Source: Sulfitobacter sp. DSM 110093
Lineage (GTDB): Bacteria; Pseudomonadota; Alphaproteobacteria; Rhodobacterales; Rhodobacteraceae
DNA length: 64,000 bases
Direction of reading: 5' to 3'
Assembly (NCBI RefSeq): GCF_022788715.1
Contig: NZ_CP085167.1
Location: forward strand, 310,001-374,000
The notes beneath the pieces were generated by a model, which was not told the origin of the DNA, ran no database searches, and worked only from the letters and a program-made list of their open reading frames with translations. The position numbers and the translations under genes are program-made. How positions within the stretch are numbered: position 1 is the stretch's first letter; the number at the start of each line of letters is the position of its first letter. Positions 26,118-35,491 of this stretch are shown piece after piece.

Positions 26118-26222
26118 GCGTCATCCGGATCGTTTTTGAACCACAGTGGGGCATCATAGGCCCTGCGCGGAACGAATTGAAACCTTTAATCCAATGGAAA
26201 CCTAAGGAGCAAGGAGAACCCC

Positions 26223-27203
26223 ATGACCGCGACCCGCTCTGCTTGGCACATTCCTCGCTATGGCCGCCCCGACGTCCTCACCCCCGTCACGCTTCCACTG
26301 GCCGAACCTGGCCCGTCAGAGGTGCTGATCCGCATCGGCGCTTCTGCCGTCACACGCGCCGACGGCATGATGCGCAGGGGTGAGCCACTGTTTGCCCGTC
26401 CTTTCCTTGGCCTGCGGCGTCCGCGGAACGGTCTGTCCGGCACTGGCCTGTCAGGCGAGGTAATCGCGATCGGCGATAAGGTCAGCCGCTTTGCACCGGG
26501 TGATATGGTCTTCGGCGAGGCCGGGATGCGCTTCGGAGCAAATGCCAGCCATATCTGCCTCGACGAGGACGGGGTTCTGATGCTCAAGCCCGACAGCCTT
26601 TCGCATGAGGATGCGGCCGTTCTGTGCGACGGCGTGCTGACGTCATGGCACTACCTGTGCAACCTCGGTCGCGTCCGAAGCGGCGACCGTGTGCTGATCC
26701 TCGGCGGGGCTGGAAGCCTCGGCAGCGCCGCGGTGCAGATCGGCGCCGACATGGGCGCAGAGGTGACGGCCACCAGTAGCGCCCGCAACGCCGATCTCGT
26801 GGCATCCCTCGGGGCCACCTGCGTGATAGACTACGCCACCAAAGAGGCATTGCTTCGCGGGGCCGGATACGATGTGATTTTCGACACGGTAGGCGTCACG
26901 TCCTTCTCTGCCGCCAAACCTGCGCTGGCCGAGGCGGGACGTTACCTTTGCCCGGTGCTGACGCTGAGGCGCTTACCCGCGGTCCTGTTGTCCAGTCTCA
27001 TCGGCCAGAAACGCGCGATGTTCGCAGCCGTGGGTCTGGAAAAGCCGCAGCGTTTGCGTGCATTGCTGGCCGAGATTATAATCCTCATCGATCAAGGCCG
27101 CCTCGCGCCGGTCATGGATCGAATATATCCACTCGCCGATCTGAAAGAGGCCCATGCCTACGTCGAGACCGGGCACAAACGTGGCAACGTCGTCGTGGTG
27201 TGA
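26223..27203 (+). CDS. MDR-superfamily NAD(P)-dependent oxidoreductase (quinone reductase-like)
   Basis: 326 residues. The GroES-like half (GPSEVLIRIGASAVTRADGM, GDKVSRFAPGDMVFGEAG) is followed by a Rossmann half with LILGGAGSLGSAAVQIGADM and the conserved VASLGATCVIDYA. The catalytic zinc ligands of alcohol dehydrogenases are absent, which places it with zinc-free quinone/enone reductases. AAGGAGAA precedes the ATG. Probably reduces reactive carbonyls or quinones; the LysR neighbour and downstream VOC gene fit a stress-response unit. Confidence 0.86.
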   Translation: MTATRSAWHIPRYGRPDVLTPVTLPLAEPGPSEVLIRIGASAVTRADGMMRRGEPLFARPFLGLRRPRNGLSGTGLSGEVIAIGDKVSRFAPGDMVFGEAGMRFGANASHICLDEDGVLMLKPDSLSHEDAAVLCDGVLTSWHYLCNLGRVRSGDRVLILGGAGSLGSAAVQIGADMGAEVTATSSARNADLVASLGATCVIDYATKEALLRGAGYDVIFDTVGVTSFSAAKPALAEAGRYLCPVLTLRRLPAVLLSSLIGQKRAMFAAVGLEKPQRLRALLAEIIILIDQGRLAPVMDRIYPLADLKEAHAYVETGHKRGNVVVV

Positions 27204-27251
27204 TAGACGGGAACAACAATTTAGCCCCCAAATCTTACCGGAACTCCTATT

Positions 27252-27608
27252 ATGAAAATGAACTACTTTGTCGTCGGAACGAACGACATGCCCGCATCCA
27301 AAGCTTTCTACGATGCTCTTTTTGAAGGCGAAGGTCTCCACAGCATGGCACCTTCGGACCGCATGACCTATTGGCTCGGCGAGGGTTTTGCCTTCGCCGT
27401 CGCGCGCCCTTTCGACGAAAGGCCGGCGACCATCGGCAATGGCTCGATGGTCGGCTTCTGCGTGGGCGGCAAGGAAGATGTCGAAAGGATGCACCGCCGT
27501 GCGCTCGAACTGGGCGGCACATGCGAAGGCGCTCCCGGTCAGCGTGGCCCGAAGTTCTCTGCCTATGTTAGAGACCTCCACGGCAACAAGCTGTGCCTGT
27601 CCGACTGA
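27252..27608 (+). CDS. VOC/glyoxalase-family protein
   Basis: 118 residues forming the paired beta-alpha-beta-beta-beta modules of the vicinal oxygen chelate fold. The first module starts MNYFVVGTNDMPASKAFYDA and the second ends YVRDLHGNKLCLSD, where the late RDLHGNKL is typical. Likely binds a metal or small ligand; no specific activity can be assigned. It follows the MDR gene by 48 bp on the same strand and is probably co-transcribed. Confidence 0.82.
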   Translation: MKMNYFVVGTNDMPASKAFYDALFEGEGLHSMAPSDRMTYWLGEGFAFAVARPFDERPATIGNGSMVGFCVGGKEDVERMHRRALELGGTCEGAPGQRGPKFSAYVRDLHGNKLCLSD

Positions 27609-27734
27609 ACTGGCTCGAGCAGGCCAAATCGGTCTGGCGGCTATTTTCTTGAAAACCTGTTCTGCTTTATCCGCGACTAAGCAATCGCGTTTATAGTGGC
27701 GGGGTGGCAATCCATGGGGCCCGACGTGCATAGA

Positions 27735-28724
27735 ATGCTAAAGAAGCTTGTGGTCTTCGCCACTCTATCGGTCTCAGCCTATCTGATGATCGCGGTGGGT
27801 CTTATTCTATCGCAGTGGCCCACCCCGATTGCCCCCGGCGAAACGCTGGAATTCACGTCTCTCACTGACCAAGGTGATCAGCTGAACACGACAGGCGAAT
27901 TGATAGCCTATCGTGCTCGGGATGGAGCAGACTTGCCTTTGCGGCATTTTCCAACTGCTGCTCCTACCGCGCCCTTGGCCGTCATTTTGCATGGATCGGG
28001 CTGGCATGGTGCGGCTTACATCCCGGTCGCGGATTATCTGTCGCGGCATTGTGGCTCCGAGGTTCTTTTGCCTGATCTGCGGGGGCACGGCGTAGCGCCC
28101 GCGATACGAGGTGATGTCGGCTACATCGGGGCGTTCGAAGACGATCTGGCGGATCTAATCGCGGCCTATAGGCGGCCCGAGCAGCCGGTATACATGATTG
28201 GCCATTCCAGCGGAGGTGGGCTTGTCGTTCGGTTTGCCGGTGGGGATCATGGAAGCATGATCAGCAAGGCGGTGCTGCTGGCCCCTTTCCTGAAATACGA
28301 CGCCCCGACCATGCGCGTCGACGCCGGGGGATGGAGCCATGTTCTTGTGCGCCGGATGATCGGTCTGACAATGTTGAACAAGGTTGGTCTCAGGATGTTG
28401 AACGGACTGACGGTTATTCAGTTTCGGTTTCCACGAAAGGTATTGGACGGTCCGCAAGGTGCGACGGCGACGACCGGCTATAGCTATCGTTTGAACGCCT
28501 CATTTGCCCCCCGCGATGACTACCTTGCTGATATCGCCGAGTTGCCCCGCTTTCTCTTGTTGGCGGGTGCCGATGATGAAGCCTTTGACGCTACATTGTT
28601 CGAGCCGGTAATGTCGCCGGTAACCGAGAACGGTGCCTATGAAATCCTTCCTGAAACCGGTCATCTGGATATCATTGAAGACCAAGATGCTGTCATGCGG
28701 ACTTGCGAGTTCCTGCGGAACTGA
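27735..28724 (+). CDS. Alpha/beta hydrolase, membrane-anchored (lysophospholipase-like)
   Basis: 329 residues from the ATG at 27735; in-frame starts at 27696 (GTG) and 27714 are also possible, none with a strong ribosome site. An N-terminal membrane anchor (LVVFATLSVSAYLMIAVGLI) is followed by a serine-hydrolase fold: oxyanion HGSGWHGAAY, nucleophile elbow GHSSGGG, an Asp in LLAGADDEAFD and the catalytic His in PETGHLDI. Resembles monoacylglycerol lipase/lysophospholipase proteins. Substrate unknown. Convergent with the Crp-family gene. Confidence 0.82.
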   Translation: MLKKLVVFATLSVSAYLMIAVGLILSQWPTPIAPGETLEFTSLTDQGDQLNTTGELIAYRARDGADLPLRHFPTAAPTAPLAVILHGSGWHGAAYIPVADYLSRHCGSEVLLPDLRGHGVAPAIRGDVGYIGAFEDDLADLIAAYRRPEQPVYMIGHSSGGGLVVRFAGGDHGSMISKAVLLAPFLKYDAPTMRVDAGGWSHVLVRRMIGLTMLNKVGLRMLNGLTVIQFRFPRKVLDGPQGATATTGYSYRLNASFAPRDDYLADIAELPRFLLLAGADDEAFDATLFEPVMSPVTENGAYEILPETGHLDIIEDQDAVMRTCEFLRN

Positions 28725-28921
28725 GACCGACCCGGCTCGCGCTGCAATGTAACGGCGCAATGCGGTCCTCTTCAGCATCATGCTGACGGACGAACATACC
28801 AAATTTCCCTACTGCGGTGCGATTGCGGTATGCCGCGCCTGTCGCACTGCCGCTTGGCGGCTTTAGGCCCTTGAGGTGGAGTGTTGTGCGTAGTCCGAAA
28901 GCCACAATTTGTCCGAACGCA

Positions 28922-29515
28922 TCAACCCGCCGGTTTCGACTTGGCGGTTGCCTTTTCGCGAGCCCGCAGGCGGCTCAGCGTAACCGGTGTCATCCCTAAA
29001 TAGGATGCGATGGATGTGTGTGTGAATATGGCCTCATAGCCCGAGAAAGCTCGGCGAAACCAGTCGAGCCGTTCAGCCCCGCCAAGAGCTGCAAGGCACC
29101 ACTCCCGCTGTGCTTTCTCACTCAGAGCATTTCGTAGGATCGTATTTGCCCAATCGCGGATGGGCTGAGATGCGACCATCTGATCTATGAGCAAATGACT
29201 GTCGATTCTGACCATTAAGGCATCGTTCGTTGCCGTAATGGAAACGAGCGACACACCATCCCGCGTTCGCGCGATGTTTGGCGTAACGACACAGGGACCA
29301 ACGTAGAACCCAACACACACCTCTTTGCCCTCTTCATCACAAATACTGCTCATCAAACACCCTGCCAGGACTACATACTCTCCTGTTTCGGGTTCTCCTT
29401 GGCGGCAAACGTGCGCGCCCTTGTCGAAGCGCCTCTGCTTCCAATGGGTCACAAATTCCTCGCAGGCCTCCTCTGACAGATCAGGTGACTGGGTAAGAAA
29501 GGTTTTCAGATCCAT
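28922..29515 (-). CDS. Crp/Fnr-family transcriptional regulator
   Basis: 197 residues from the ATG at 29515 (an in-frame TTG lies at 29533). The cyclic-nucleotide-binding-like barrel covers roughly residues 20-120 (FDKGAHVCRQGEPETGEYVV) and the C-terminal winged helix has ASYLGMTPVTLSRLRARE. No Fnr iron-sulfur cysteine cluster at the N terminus. Divergent from the small membrane-protein gene at 29594, which is its probable target. Effector unknown. Confidence 0.85.
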   Translation of the reverse strand: MDLKTFLTQSPDLSEEACEEFVTHWKQRRFDKGAHVCRQGEPETGEYVVLAGCLMSSICDEEGKEVCVGFYVGPCVVTPNIARTRDGVSLVSITATNDALMVRIDSHLLIDQMVASQPIRDWANTILRNALSEKAQREWCLAALGGAERLDWFRRAFSGYEAIFTHTSIASYLGMTPVTLSRLRAREKATAKSKPAG

Positions 29516-29593
29516 CTTGGCAAGCCTTATCAAATGATAATGCGGGTGGCTTCGTCTGATTGCATGTGTGGCTCAGAACAAGGAGGCCACAGA

Positions 29594-30109
29594 ATGAAGA
29601 ACAGATACCTTTCAATGCGCGTCGGAAAAATCGCAATTGTTGCGGCGATACTGGCCGCCACTGTTTATCTTGTAATGGTCAGCGTCACACTCGCTCACCT
29701 CGAAGTCGTTTCCGGACAGCGGCCATTCGACATGCGTCCGTTCGGCTACAGTCCTTCAGATGCAGCCACGTTTCTTGATGCTCTGGGCATTGCTGGGCGT
29801 GAATACTATCTCTCACATCAGATACCTTTGGATATGCTTTATCCGGTCTTGCTCGCGATGACACTAAGCAACACAATTCTCTGGTTTGGGAGCCGCATGC
29901 CAAACAGAAGGTTCATGCATCTCAGTGTTTTCCTTGCGGTCGGCAGCGGGCTGTTCGACTATATCAAGAATATCGGAATTGTGGCGATCATTCTAAGTTG
30001 GCCAGACTTAGCGGACTACGTTGTCTATGCCACAAGCGCGGCGACAATTCTCAAATCGGTCACTACAACTTTGGCGGTGAGCCTGGCGGTTCTCACCGGG
30101 CTCCTCTAG
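29594..30109 (+). CDS. Hypothetical four-helix membrane protein
   Basis: 171 residues from the ATG at 29594, preceded by a near-perfect AAGGAGG; the frame upstream to 29534 is not needed. Four hydrophobic segments can be seen (IAIVAAILAATVYLVMVSV; LDMLYPVLLAMTLSNTILWF; LSVFLAVGSGLFDYIKNIGI; VTTTLAVSLAVLTGLL). No family recognised with confidence. The 5' side faces a Crp-family regulator gene. Confidence 0.72.
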   Translation: MKNRYLSMRVGKIAIVAAILAATVYLVMVSVTLAHLEVVSGQRPFDMRPFGYSPSDAATFLDALGIAGREYYLSHQIPLDMLYPVLLAMTLSNTILWFGSRMPNRRFMHLSVFLAVGSGLFDYIKNIGIVAIILSWPDLADYVVYATSAATILKSVTTTLAVSLAVLTGLL

Positions 30110-30270
30110 TCGCGCTGGGCAAAGGCGGGCGATTGCGCTTAAATGAGCAATGACTTCTTTGGGCGCCCAGCAGACCTCCGCGCTCACTGCAGCTAACGAC
30201 GACTTCGAGCCCAAAGTGCATGACGTTGCATGCTGTACGAACGACCGCTCTATGAAGTAATTGTTAGACG

Positions 30271-30783
30271 CTATTCCAAATCTGCCAGCGACATTGAGGC
30301 CACCTCATCATCGCTGGGCAGTTCCCAAGTCGTTTCGATATAGTCAAACATGCCGCGTGTGATTTCCATATGAAAGCTCTCACCTTGGTTGGTATTGCGC
30401 GCCTCAATACGTTTCCAGCGCTCTGAAGCATCGACATTTAGGACGTGCAGCTTTGCCGTAAACTGGGCTTGTTTCGCGAGTCTGCCATACGTCTGACGGT
30501 GTTCTTGCCGCTGAAATCCAAAGTCCAGGATCGACGGAACACCCAACTTGCCAAGCTGCAATGCCATTGCCCACATTTGCGCCTCGCAACGATGGACGCG
30601 TGGAAAAATCCATGCGGGGTCCAAGGCGTCCGGTGCGTCCTCCCCAAACAAGGATACCATCCATTCATCGATCGAAAATACGACACCTCCGCTGCTGTTG
30701 GCCAACGCGCGGGCATATGTCGTTTTGCCCGCGCCCGTTGAGCCGCAAATCAGGTGAATGTGTTGTGTGTCATCGTCATGCAT
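30271..30783 (-). CDS. P-loop AAA/zeta-type small-molecule kinase-like ATPase
   Basis: 170 residues. Walker A at residues 13-21 (GSTGAGKTT) near the N terminus; a FSIDEWM segment and LDFGFQRQEHR resemble the nucleoside/aminoglycoside/chloramphenicol kinase-like P-loop family. Single domain, soluble. Substrate unknown. Followed by the ABA4-like gene upstream on the same strand with 30 bp between them, so they may be one transcript. Confidence 0.78.
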   Translation of the reverse strand: MHDDDTQHIHLICGSTGAGKTTYARALANSSGGVVFSIDEWMVSLFGEDAPDALDPAWIFPRVHRCEAQMWAMALQLGKLGVPSILDFGFQRQEHRQTYGRLAKQAQFTAKLHVLNVDASERWKRIEARNTNQGESFHMEITRGMFDYIETTWELPSDDEVASMSLADLE

Positions 30784-30813
30784 AGAAAAAATCTTTCTTT
30801 GGTTTGAACCAGT

Positions 30814-31236
30814 TTAGGTCGCTTTTTTCGGCGCAAAGATGCGAACGATTGAAAAGGCAAGGAAACCTGCTGGACCAAAAAGGAACGTGAATGGAAGGCA
30901 GGGCGCGACAAGCCAGAAGCTCAGACCATCGCGCCTTGACGTTCTGCACATCCAGGCTCCGATCAATAAGTCAAACGCCAGATAATGCACCCACCCTGCC
31001 ATCATCGCATTTGGGTTCGCGAACAGGTCGATAACTTCGGCGAGACTGCCAAATCCGCCGCCGTCATTTGATGGAAAAAAGAGGACGAGAGTGACATAGC
31101 CCAATGAGAGCAAGGTCGGAATGACATGACCAGCAATCAGGTCAGACCAATGTGGAATGAGTGGCGATGCGAGCAAAACAAGCCAGCCTGCCATCGCAAG
31201 TAAGCCAGCAATAGAGAAAACAATTTCAAGGTCCAT
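30814..31236 (-). CDS. ABA4-like (DUF4281) membrane protein
   Basis: 140 residues with four membrane segments. The family pattern is visible in PNAMMAGWVHYLAFDLLIGAW followed by an Arg-rich loop and CLPFTFLFGPAGFLAF, as in plant ABA4 and bacterial DUF4281 proteins. ABA4 takes part in xanthophyll formation in plants; the bacterial role is unclear. Divergent from the MarR regulator at 31323 (86 bp), which may control it. Confidence 0.82.
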   Translation of the reverse strand: MDLEIVFSIAGLLAMAGWLVLLASPLIPHWSDLIAGHVIPTLLSLGYVTLVLFFPSNDGGGFGSLAEVIDLFANPNAMMAGWVHYLAFDLLIGAWMCRTSRRDGLSFWLVAPCLPFTFLFGPAGFLAFSIVRIFAPKKAT

Positions 31237-31322
31237 GACGTCACCAATTGTTGATCAGGATAATTCGCGCACCAGTATTGCAATGTGCTTGCGTCCGCAA
31301 GCAATATGTATACATTGGCGAC

Positions 31323-31769
31323 ATGAATGATTTATGCCTCACAAACACTCTTCGCCTTCTGCAATCAGCGGATCAGATCAAAGCACGACTTTCGGGCGAT
31401 TTCGCTTCAGTCCACGGTCTCTCGGTGAACGAGGTTTTTCTCCTCATGCACTTGGAACAAGCGCCGCTACATCGCCTGTCCCGTGTCGAACTTGCAAAGC
31501 GGATGCACGTGAGCGCGTCGACGGTAACGCGTATGGCAGCGCCCTTGGAGAAGATCGGGGTGGTAGCGCGACAAACGGACGAAAGGGACGCAAGGTTGGC
31601 ATTTGTAGTCCTGACCGAATCTGGGTTGGAGAAAGTTCACGAGGCGCGTGTCACATTCACAAAACAGGCAGGCTATGTTTTTCGTGACCGTTGGACCGAG
31701 GGAGATTTGGAGCAGCTGTCCGGCCTGCTTCATCGCTTGATCGCAGATGCCCCTGGTAATCTGACTTAG
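31323..31769 (+). CDS. MarR-family transcriptional regulator
   Basis: 148 residues from the ATG at 31323; the frame opens at 31248, but that part has no family similarity. Winged helix with RLSRVELAKRMHVSASTVTR and the wing VVARQTDERDARLAFVVLTESG, both standard for MarR. Probably autoregulated and controlling the divergent ABA4-like gene, as expected for this arrangement. Confidence 0.87.
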   Translation: MNDLCLTNTLRLLQSADQIKARLSGDFASVHGLSVNEVFLLMHLEQAPLHRLSRVELAKRMHVSASTVTRMAAPLEKIGVVARQTDERDARLAFVVLTESGLEKVHEARVTFTKQAGYVFRDRWTEGDLEQLSGLLHRLIADAPGNLT

Positions 31770-32141
31770 AAGTTGGCCTTTGGTAAGCAGCCTTGCGCAT
31801 CCGCAGCGAAAGCTCACTTCGTCCGCAGACTTTAGGTTCGAGCTTGTTCAAATTTCGCGGTCGCGGCGAATGTCGGCTGTGCTGGCTGCGACGGCAGCAT
31901 CTCGCTTAGTGGGCGGATGGCGGCTTTCGGCCCAGACCGGTCATTCAGTCGATGTTCCAATGCTGCGTTGCAGCCCGTCGAAGCGGTCGTTATTGCATTG
32001 CACAGCATTTTTCTAAGAACGACAGGCGGCAAAGCGGACGGAGCAGGCATTCGCAGATGGTATCTCTGCATCGGCTAAGGGTGGACTCCCAAATCGTTTT
32101 CCAATTTGAAGAATGCCTTGTTAGGATATCAGGAGGTCACC
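31770..32141. repeat. Intergenic region with dispersed repeat copy (31821-31900)
   Basis: No gene. The 80 bp at 31821-31900 align with 15730-15809 from GTCCGCAGACT to GCAGCAT. The sequence continues with GGCGGCTTTCGGCCCAGACC, a block typical of the other intergenic gaps here. Confidence 0.5.
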
Positions 32142-33389
32142 TTGCCCCACCGTGAGACCATGACCGTGGAAGGGCGGTCACGACTGATCCTCTATGCGCT
32201 CCTGACCTCCCTCACCGCCATCAGTATTGATGCGATACTTCCCGGGCTTCTTTCCATTGAGGAAACTCTTCAGGCACAGCCACCGCTTCGCACGCAACAC
32301 GTGGTCTCGCTGTTCATTTTCGGCATGGTGTTCGGTGAACTATTGATCGGTCCGGCCTCCGATGCCTTCGGACGCAAGGCCGCACTTATCGCCGGCTTGA
32401 CCGTCTATATTGCAGGCACGGTCGTCGCGATGACGGCTGCCTCAATGGAAGTCCTTATCTTTGGCCGGATCCTTCAAGGTATTGGCGTTTCCGGCCCCAA
32501 GATCGCGACGCGGGCGATGATACGTGATCAGTTCGAAGGTGACGCGATGGCCCGCGTGATGTCGTTTATGTTCACACTTTTCATTTTGGTCCCCATGATC
32601 GGGCCTGCACTTGGCCAAGGTATTATCGTTCTTGCTGGATGGCGGGGGGTGTTCGTCATGTATCTGGTGCTGGCGCTTGCGCTCGGCATCTGGATGGTTC
32701 TGCGGCATCCCGAGACACTTCCCCCGGAGAGGCGGATCCCCATCCGTTTCACGCCTCTGGTCTCGAACGCAGCCCGCATCTTAACAAACCGCCGTGTTGT
32801 CTTACTGATATTCGCGACCGGCTTGGTCTTCGGCGCTCAGCTTTTCTATCTGAGTGTAGCTGCCGAGCTGTTCTTCGACGCCTATGGTATCGACCGGGGT
32901 TTCCCGCTTCTTTTCGCCATCCTCGCAGCCGGTATAGGACTGGCATCTTATACGAATGGAATGCTTGTCGAACGTTTCGGGGCCAGTGCAATGGCACGCT
33001 CTGGCTTTATTGGAATGAGTGCCGCGAGCGTAGTCATGCTCGCGGCCTGCCTTCTCACAGATGATGTGCTACCTCTCGTGATCTTCATTGTGCTTGGATT
33101 CGGGATTTTCTTTGCGATCGGGATACTGTTCGGAAACCTGAACGCTATGGCAATGCGCACTCTTGGCGATGTCGCCGGAATTGGATCGTCCCTACTCGCA
33201 TCCGGCTCCAGCCTCGTCGCCACCCTGTTCGCCTTGATCGCAGGCACCTTTTATGCAGGTGGCGTCGTCATCGTTCCTGTCGCTTTCCTTGTGGCAGGAA
33301 GTTCTGGCCTATTATTGACCGCGATCGCTTTGCGCAGCGATGAAACGTCAATCTCGGCAACGAAGCCGAGGGCTGCGAAGGCGGGATAG
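32142..33389 (+). CDS. MFS transporter, Bcr/CflA drug-resistance type
   Basis: 415 residues with the chosen TTG start at 32142, because AGGAGG lies 5 nt upstream; an ATG at 32160 is the alternative. About twelve membrane segments. The first loop motif (FGELLIGPASDAFGRKAALI) fits motif A of 12-TM drug/H+ antiporters and the Bcr/CflA subgroup. Likely exports a small hydrophobic compound. Sits alone just upstream of an IS256 insertion. Confidence 0.85.
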   Translation: MPHRETMTVEGRSRLILYALLTSLTAISIDAILPGLLSIEETLQAQPPLRTQHVVSLFIFGMVFGELLIGPASDAFGRKAALIAGLTVYIAGTVVAMTAASMEVLIFGRILQGIGVSGPKIATRAMIRDQFEGDAMARVMSFMFTLFILVPMIGPALGQGIIVLAGWRGVFVMYLVLALALGIWMVLRHPETLPPERRIPIRFTPLVSNAARILTNRRVVLLIFATGLVFGAQLFYLSVAAELFFDAYGIDRGFPLLFAILAAGIGLASYTNGMLVERFGASAMARSGFIGMSAASVVMLAACLLTDDVLPLVIFIVLGFGIFFAIGILFGNLNAMAMRTLGDVAGIGSSLLASGSSLVATLFALIAGTFYAGGVVIVPVAFLVAGSSGLLLTAIALRSDETSISATKPRAAKAG

Positions 33390-33468
33390 GTCTCTTTCGA
33401 GCCATTAGATTTGGAGAGCTGCCGGGAGGTGCGGACGAAGAGTTCATTCGCGGTTTTTACCCCATGGA

Positions 33469-34801
33469 GAGAGTGTCCTGTCTTCTGTGTAACTGGGATC
33501 TGGTCCATGCTTCCTGAGAGGAGCAAAGACTATGACTATTTCCAAGGAACTGTTGGACGAGCTGCTGAAGGGCTGCGAGCGGCCTGAAGATCTGCTTGGC
33601 GATGCCGGGCTAATGAAAGAGCTCAAGATCAAGCTGATGGAACGGATGCTCGGGGCTGAGCTGACTGCACATCTGGGCTATGAAGACGGAAAAGATGCCC
33701 CGCCTGATCAGGCCAACCGTCGCAACGGCTCATCTGCTAAGAGATTGAAGGGGCAAGACGGCGAACTGCCTATCGCTGTGCCGCGGGACCGGGACGGCCG
33801 CTTCGAGCCTGAACTGGTGAAGAAGGGACAGACCCGCATTGATGGGATGGATGACAAGATTATCGGGCTTTACGCTGCGGGTCTAACCGTCCGCGACATC
33901 CGTGCTCATCTTGAGGACGTCTATGGCCTGCAAGTTTCGCCAGACTTGATCAGCCGCGTGACCGATGCGGTGTTGGATGAGGTTCGGGAGTGGCAATCCC
34001 GAGCGCTGGACCGGATGTATCCCATCGTCATTTTTGACGCTCTACGGGTCAAGATCCGCGACGCCGATAGCCGCATGGTCAAGAACAAAGCCGTCTACGT
34101 GGCCCTTGGTGTCAGCAGGGATGGCGTGCGCGAGGTTCTTGGTCTTTGGATCGCTGACAACGAGGGCGCCAAATTCTGGCTCTCGGTGATGACAGAGCTG
34201 AAGAACCGTGGGCTTCAAGACATCCTGATTGCGGTCGTGGACGGCCTCAAGGGCTTCCCTGATGCCATTACCGCAGCCTTTCCGGACACGGTCGTGCAAA
34301 CGTGCATTGTCCATCTCGTGCGCCACTCGTTGAATTTCTGTGCCTGGAAAGATCGCAAGGAGGTGGCCGCTGATCTGCGGCGGATTTACAGTGCCCCTAC
34401 AGCCGAGCAAGCCGCTGCGGAGCTGGATGCCTTTGAAGAAAAATGGGCCGGGAAATATGCCTCTATCGCCCCCGCCTGGCGCAGGGCTTGGCAAGAGGTA
34501 ATACCGTTCTTTGCCTTTGATCCCGCCATCCGGAAAATCATCTACACCACCAACGCAATTGAAAGCTTGAATCGGGTAATCCGAAAATCGATCAAGACGC
34601 GAGGATCGTTCCCGACCGAAGACGCAGCCACGAAGCTGATCTACTTGGCGATCCGCAACTTTGAGAAAGGCGGCCGGAATGTTCGAGAATGGTTTGCGGC
34701 CCGCAATCATTTCGCCATAATGTTCGAGGATCGCTTCAATGCGTGACTGTATCTAAAACCCGCATGGGCCAGACCAGATACACAGAGTTCATGACACTCC
34801 C
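33469..34801 (+). mobile_element. IS256-family insertion sequence
   Basis: 1333 bp carrying one transposase gene. The ends are inverted repeats: GAGAGTGTC at the left and, read on the opposite strand, GGGAGTGTC at the right. Similarity continues inward (TCTGTGT, ATCTGG). It is flanked by the 8-bp direct repeat CCCATGGA (33461-33468 and 34802-34809), the size of target duplication known for IS256. The element appears complete. Confidence 0.8.
33532..34746 (+). CDS. IS256-family transposase
   Basis: 404 residues, full length. The DDE signature region is present: FDALRVKIRD, then VDGLKGFPDAITAAFPDTVVQ containing the second Asp, and the C-terminal glutamate region TTNAIESLNRVIRKS characteristic of IS256/MuDR transposases. 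AGGAG precedes the ATG. No frameshift seen, so the element could be active. Confidence 0.93.
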   Translation: MTISKELLDELLKGCERPEDLLGDAGLMKELKIKLMERMLGAELTAHLGYEDGKDAPPDQANRRNGSSAKRLKGQDGELPIAVPRDRDGRFEPELVKKGQTRIDGMDDKIIGLYAAGLTVRDIRAHLEDVYGLQVSPDLISRVTDAVLDEVREWQSRALDRMYPIVIFDALRVKIRDADSRMVKNKAVYVALGVSRDGVREVLGLWIADNEGAKFWLSVMTELKNRGLQDILIAVVDGLKGFPDAITAAFPDTVVQTCIVHLVRHSLNFCAWKDRKEVAADLRRIYSAPTAEQAAAELDAFEEKWAGKYASIAPAWRRAWQEVIPFFAFDPAIRKIIYTTNAIESLNRVIRKSIKTRGSFPTEDAATKLIYLAIRNFEKGGRNVREWFAARNHFAIMFEDRFNA

Positions 34802-34831
34802 CCCATGGAGGATCATCCTCGACATCGCTGA

Positions 34832-35081
34832 CATAAGCCACCCCGATCTCAGTCTGTGACATCCCTGTCCGCCAAACAGCGCGACTGCCTTGCATATTCT
34901 GCTGAAGGACTCCGCACTCCGCACTGCCGAAGTGACTTATAAACTTGGAATCTCCGAAGCCACGATCGAGCTACGCGTGCGCAACGCCCGAACACGTTTT
35001 GACGCAAAGATACGCCACCAAACGGTTGCGATTGCCCTTGGACAGGATAGATCTAATGAGCAGGTCGATATGTATTACTGA
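34832..35081 (+). pseudogene. LuxR-type HTH remnant, frameshifted by a 7-bp tandem duplication
   Basis: Two frames together rebuild a LuxR C-terminal domain: LSAKQRDCLAYSAEGLRT in the first, then AEVTYKLGISEATIELRVRN and HQTVAIAL in the second. At the junction the bases CCGCACT occur twice in tandem (34913-34926), and removing one copy restores a single frame. The N-terminal autoinducer domain is missing; the IS256 element lies immediately upstream. A quorum-sensing regulator was probably lost here. Confidence 0.7.
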
Positions 35082-35149
35082 CGACGCTGCCGTTTGCTGA
35101 TGACTTTGATCTATGAACGGTCAAAATGGACCTGTTTGGGCGATCGAAG

Positions 35150-35491
35150 CTATCCAGAAACTTTCTTCACATATTGAGATTTCAGGCCCATCTGGCCGAT
35201 CCCCGGAACTTTACAATCTATGTCGTGATCGCCGTCGACCAACCGAATACCGCGCACCTTAGTCCCGACCTTAACCACCAACGAAGACCCTTTAACCTTC
35301 AAATCCTTGACAACGGTGACCGTGTCGCCATCCACAAGAATGTTTCCAACGCTGTCACGCACGTCTGACGCTGTATCGGCCTGGTCCTCGGGGCCCCATT
35401 CGTGGCCGCATTCTGGGCAGTTCAACAAATGATCGACCTGATAGACATAAGTCGAGGAGCATTCAGGACATGGAGGAAATGTATCAGTCAT
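35150..35491 (-). CDS. phnA: PhnA/YjdM-family zinc-ribbon protein
   Basis: 113 residues. The N-terminal zinc ribbon has two Cys pairs (CPEC and CPECGHEW), followed by the KOW-like PhnA domain (NILVDGDTVTVVKDLKVKG, GTKVRGIRLVDGDHDIDC). The name comes from phosphonate operons, but the protein is not needed for phosphonate use; its role is unknown. Monocistronic here. Confidence 0.92.
   Translation of the reverse strand: MTDTFPPCPECSSTYVYQVDHLLNCPECGHEWGPEDQADTASDVRDSVGNILVDGDTVTVVKDLKVKGSSLVVKVGTKVRGIRLVDGDHDIDCKVPGIGQMGLKSQYVKKVSG

Noticed and set aside
33461..34809. CCATGG as part of extended IS256 terminal repeats
   Set aside because: The 8-bp CCCATGGA is better explained as target duplication; its palindromic core makes it look like an inverted repeat.
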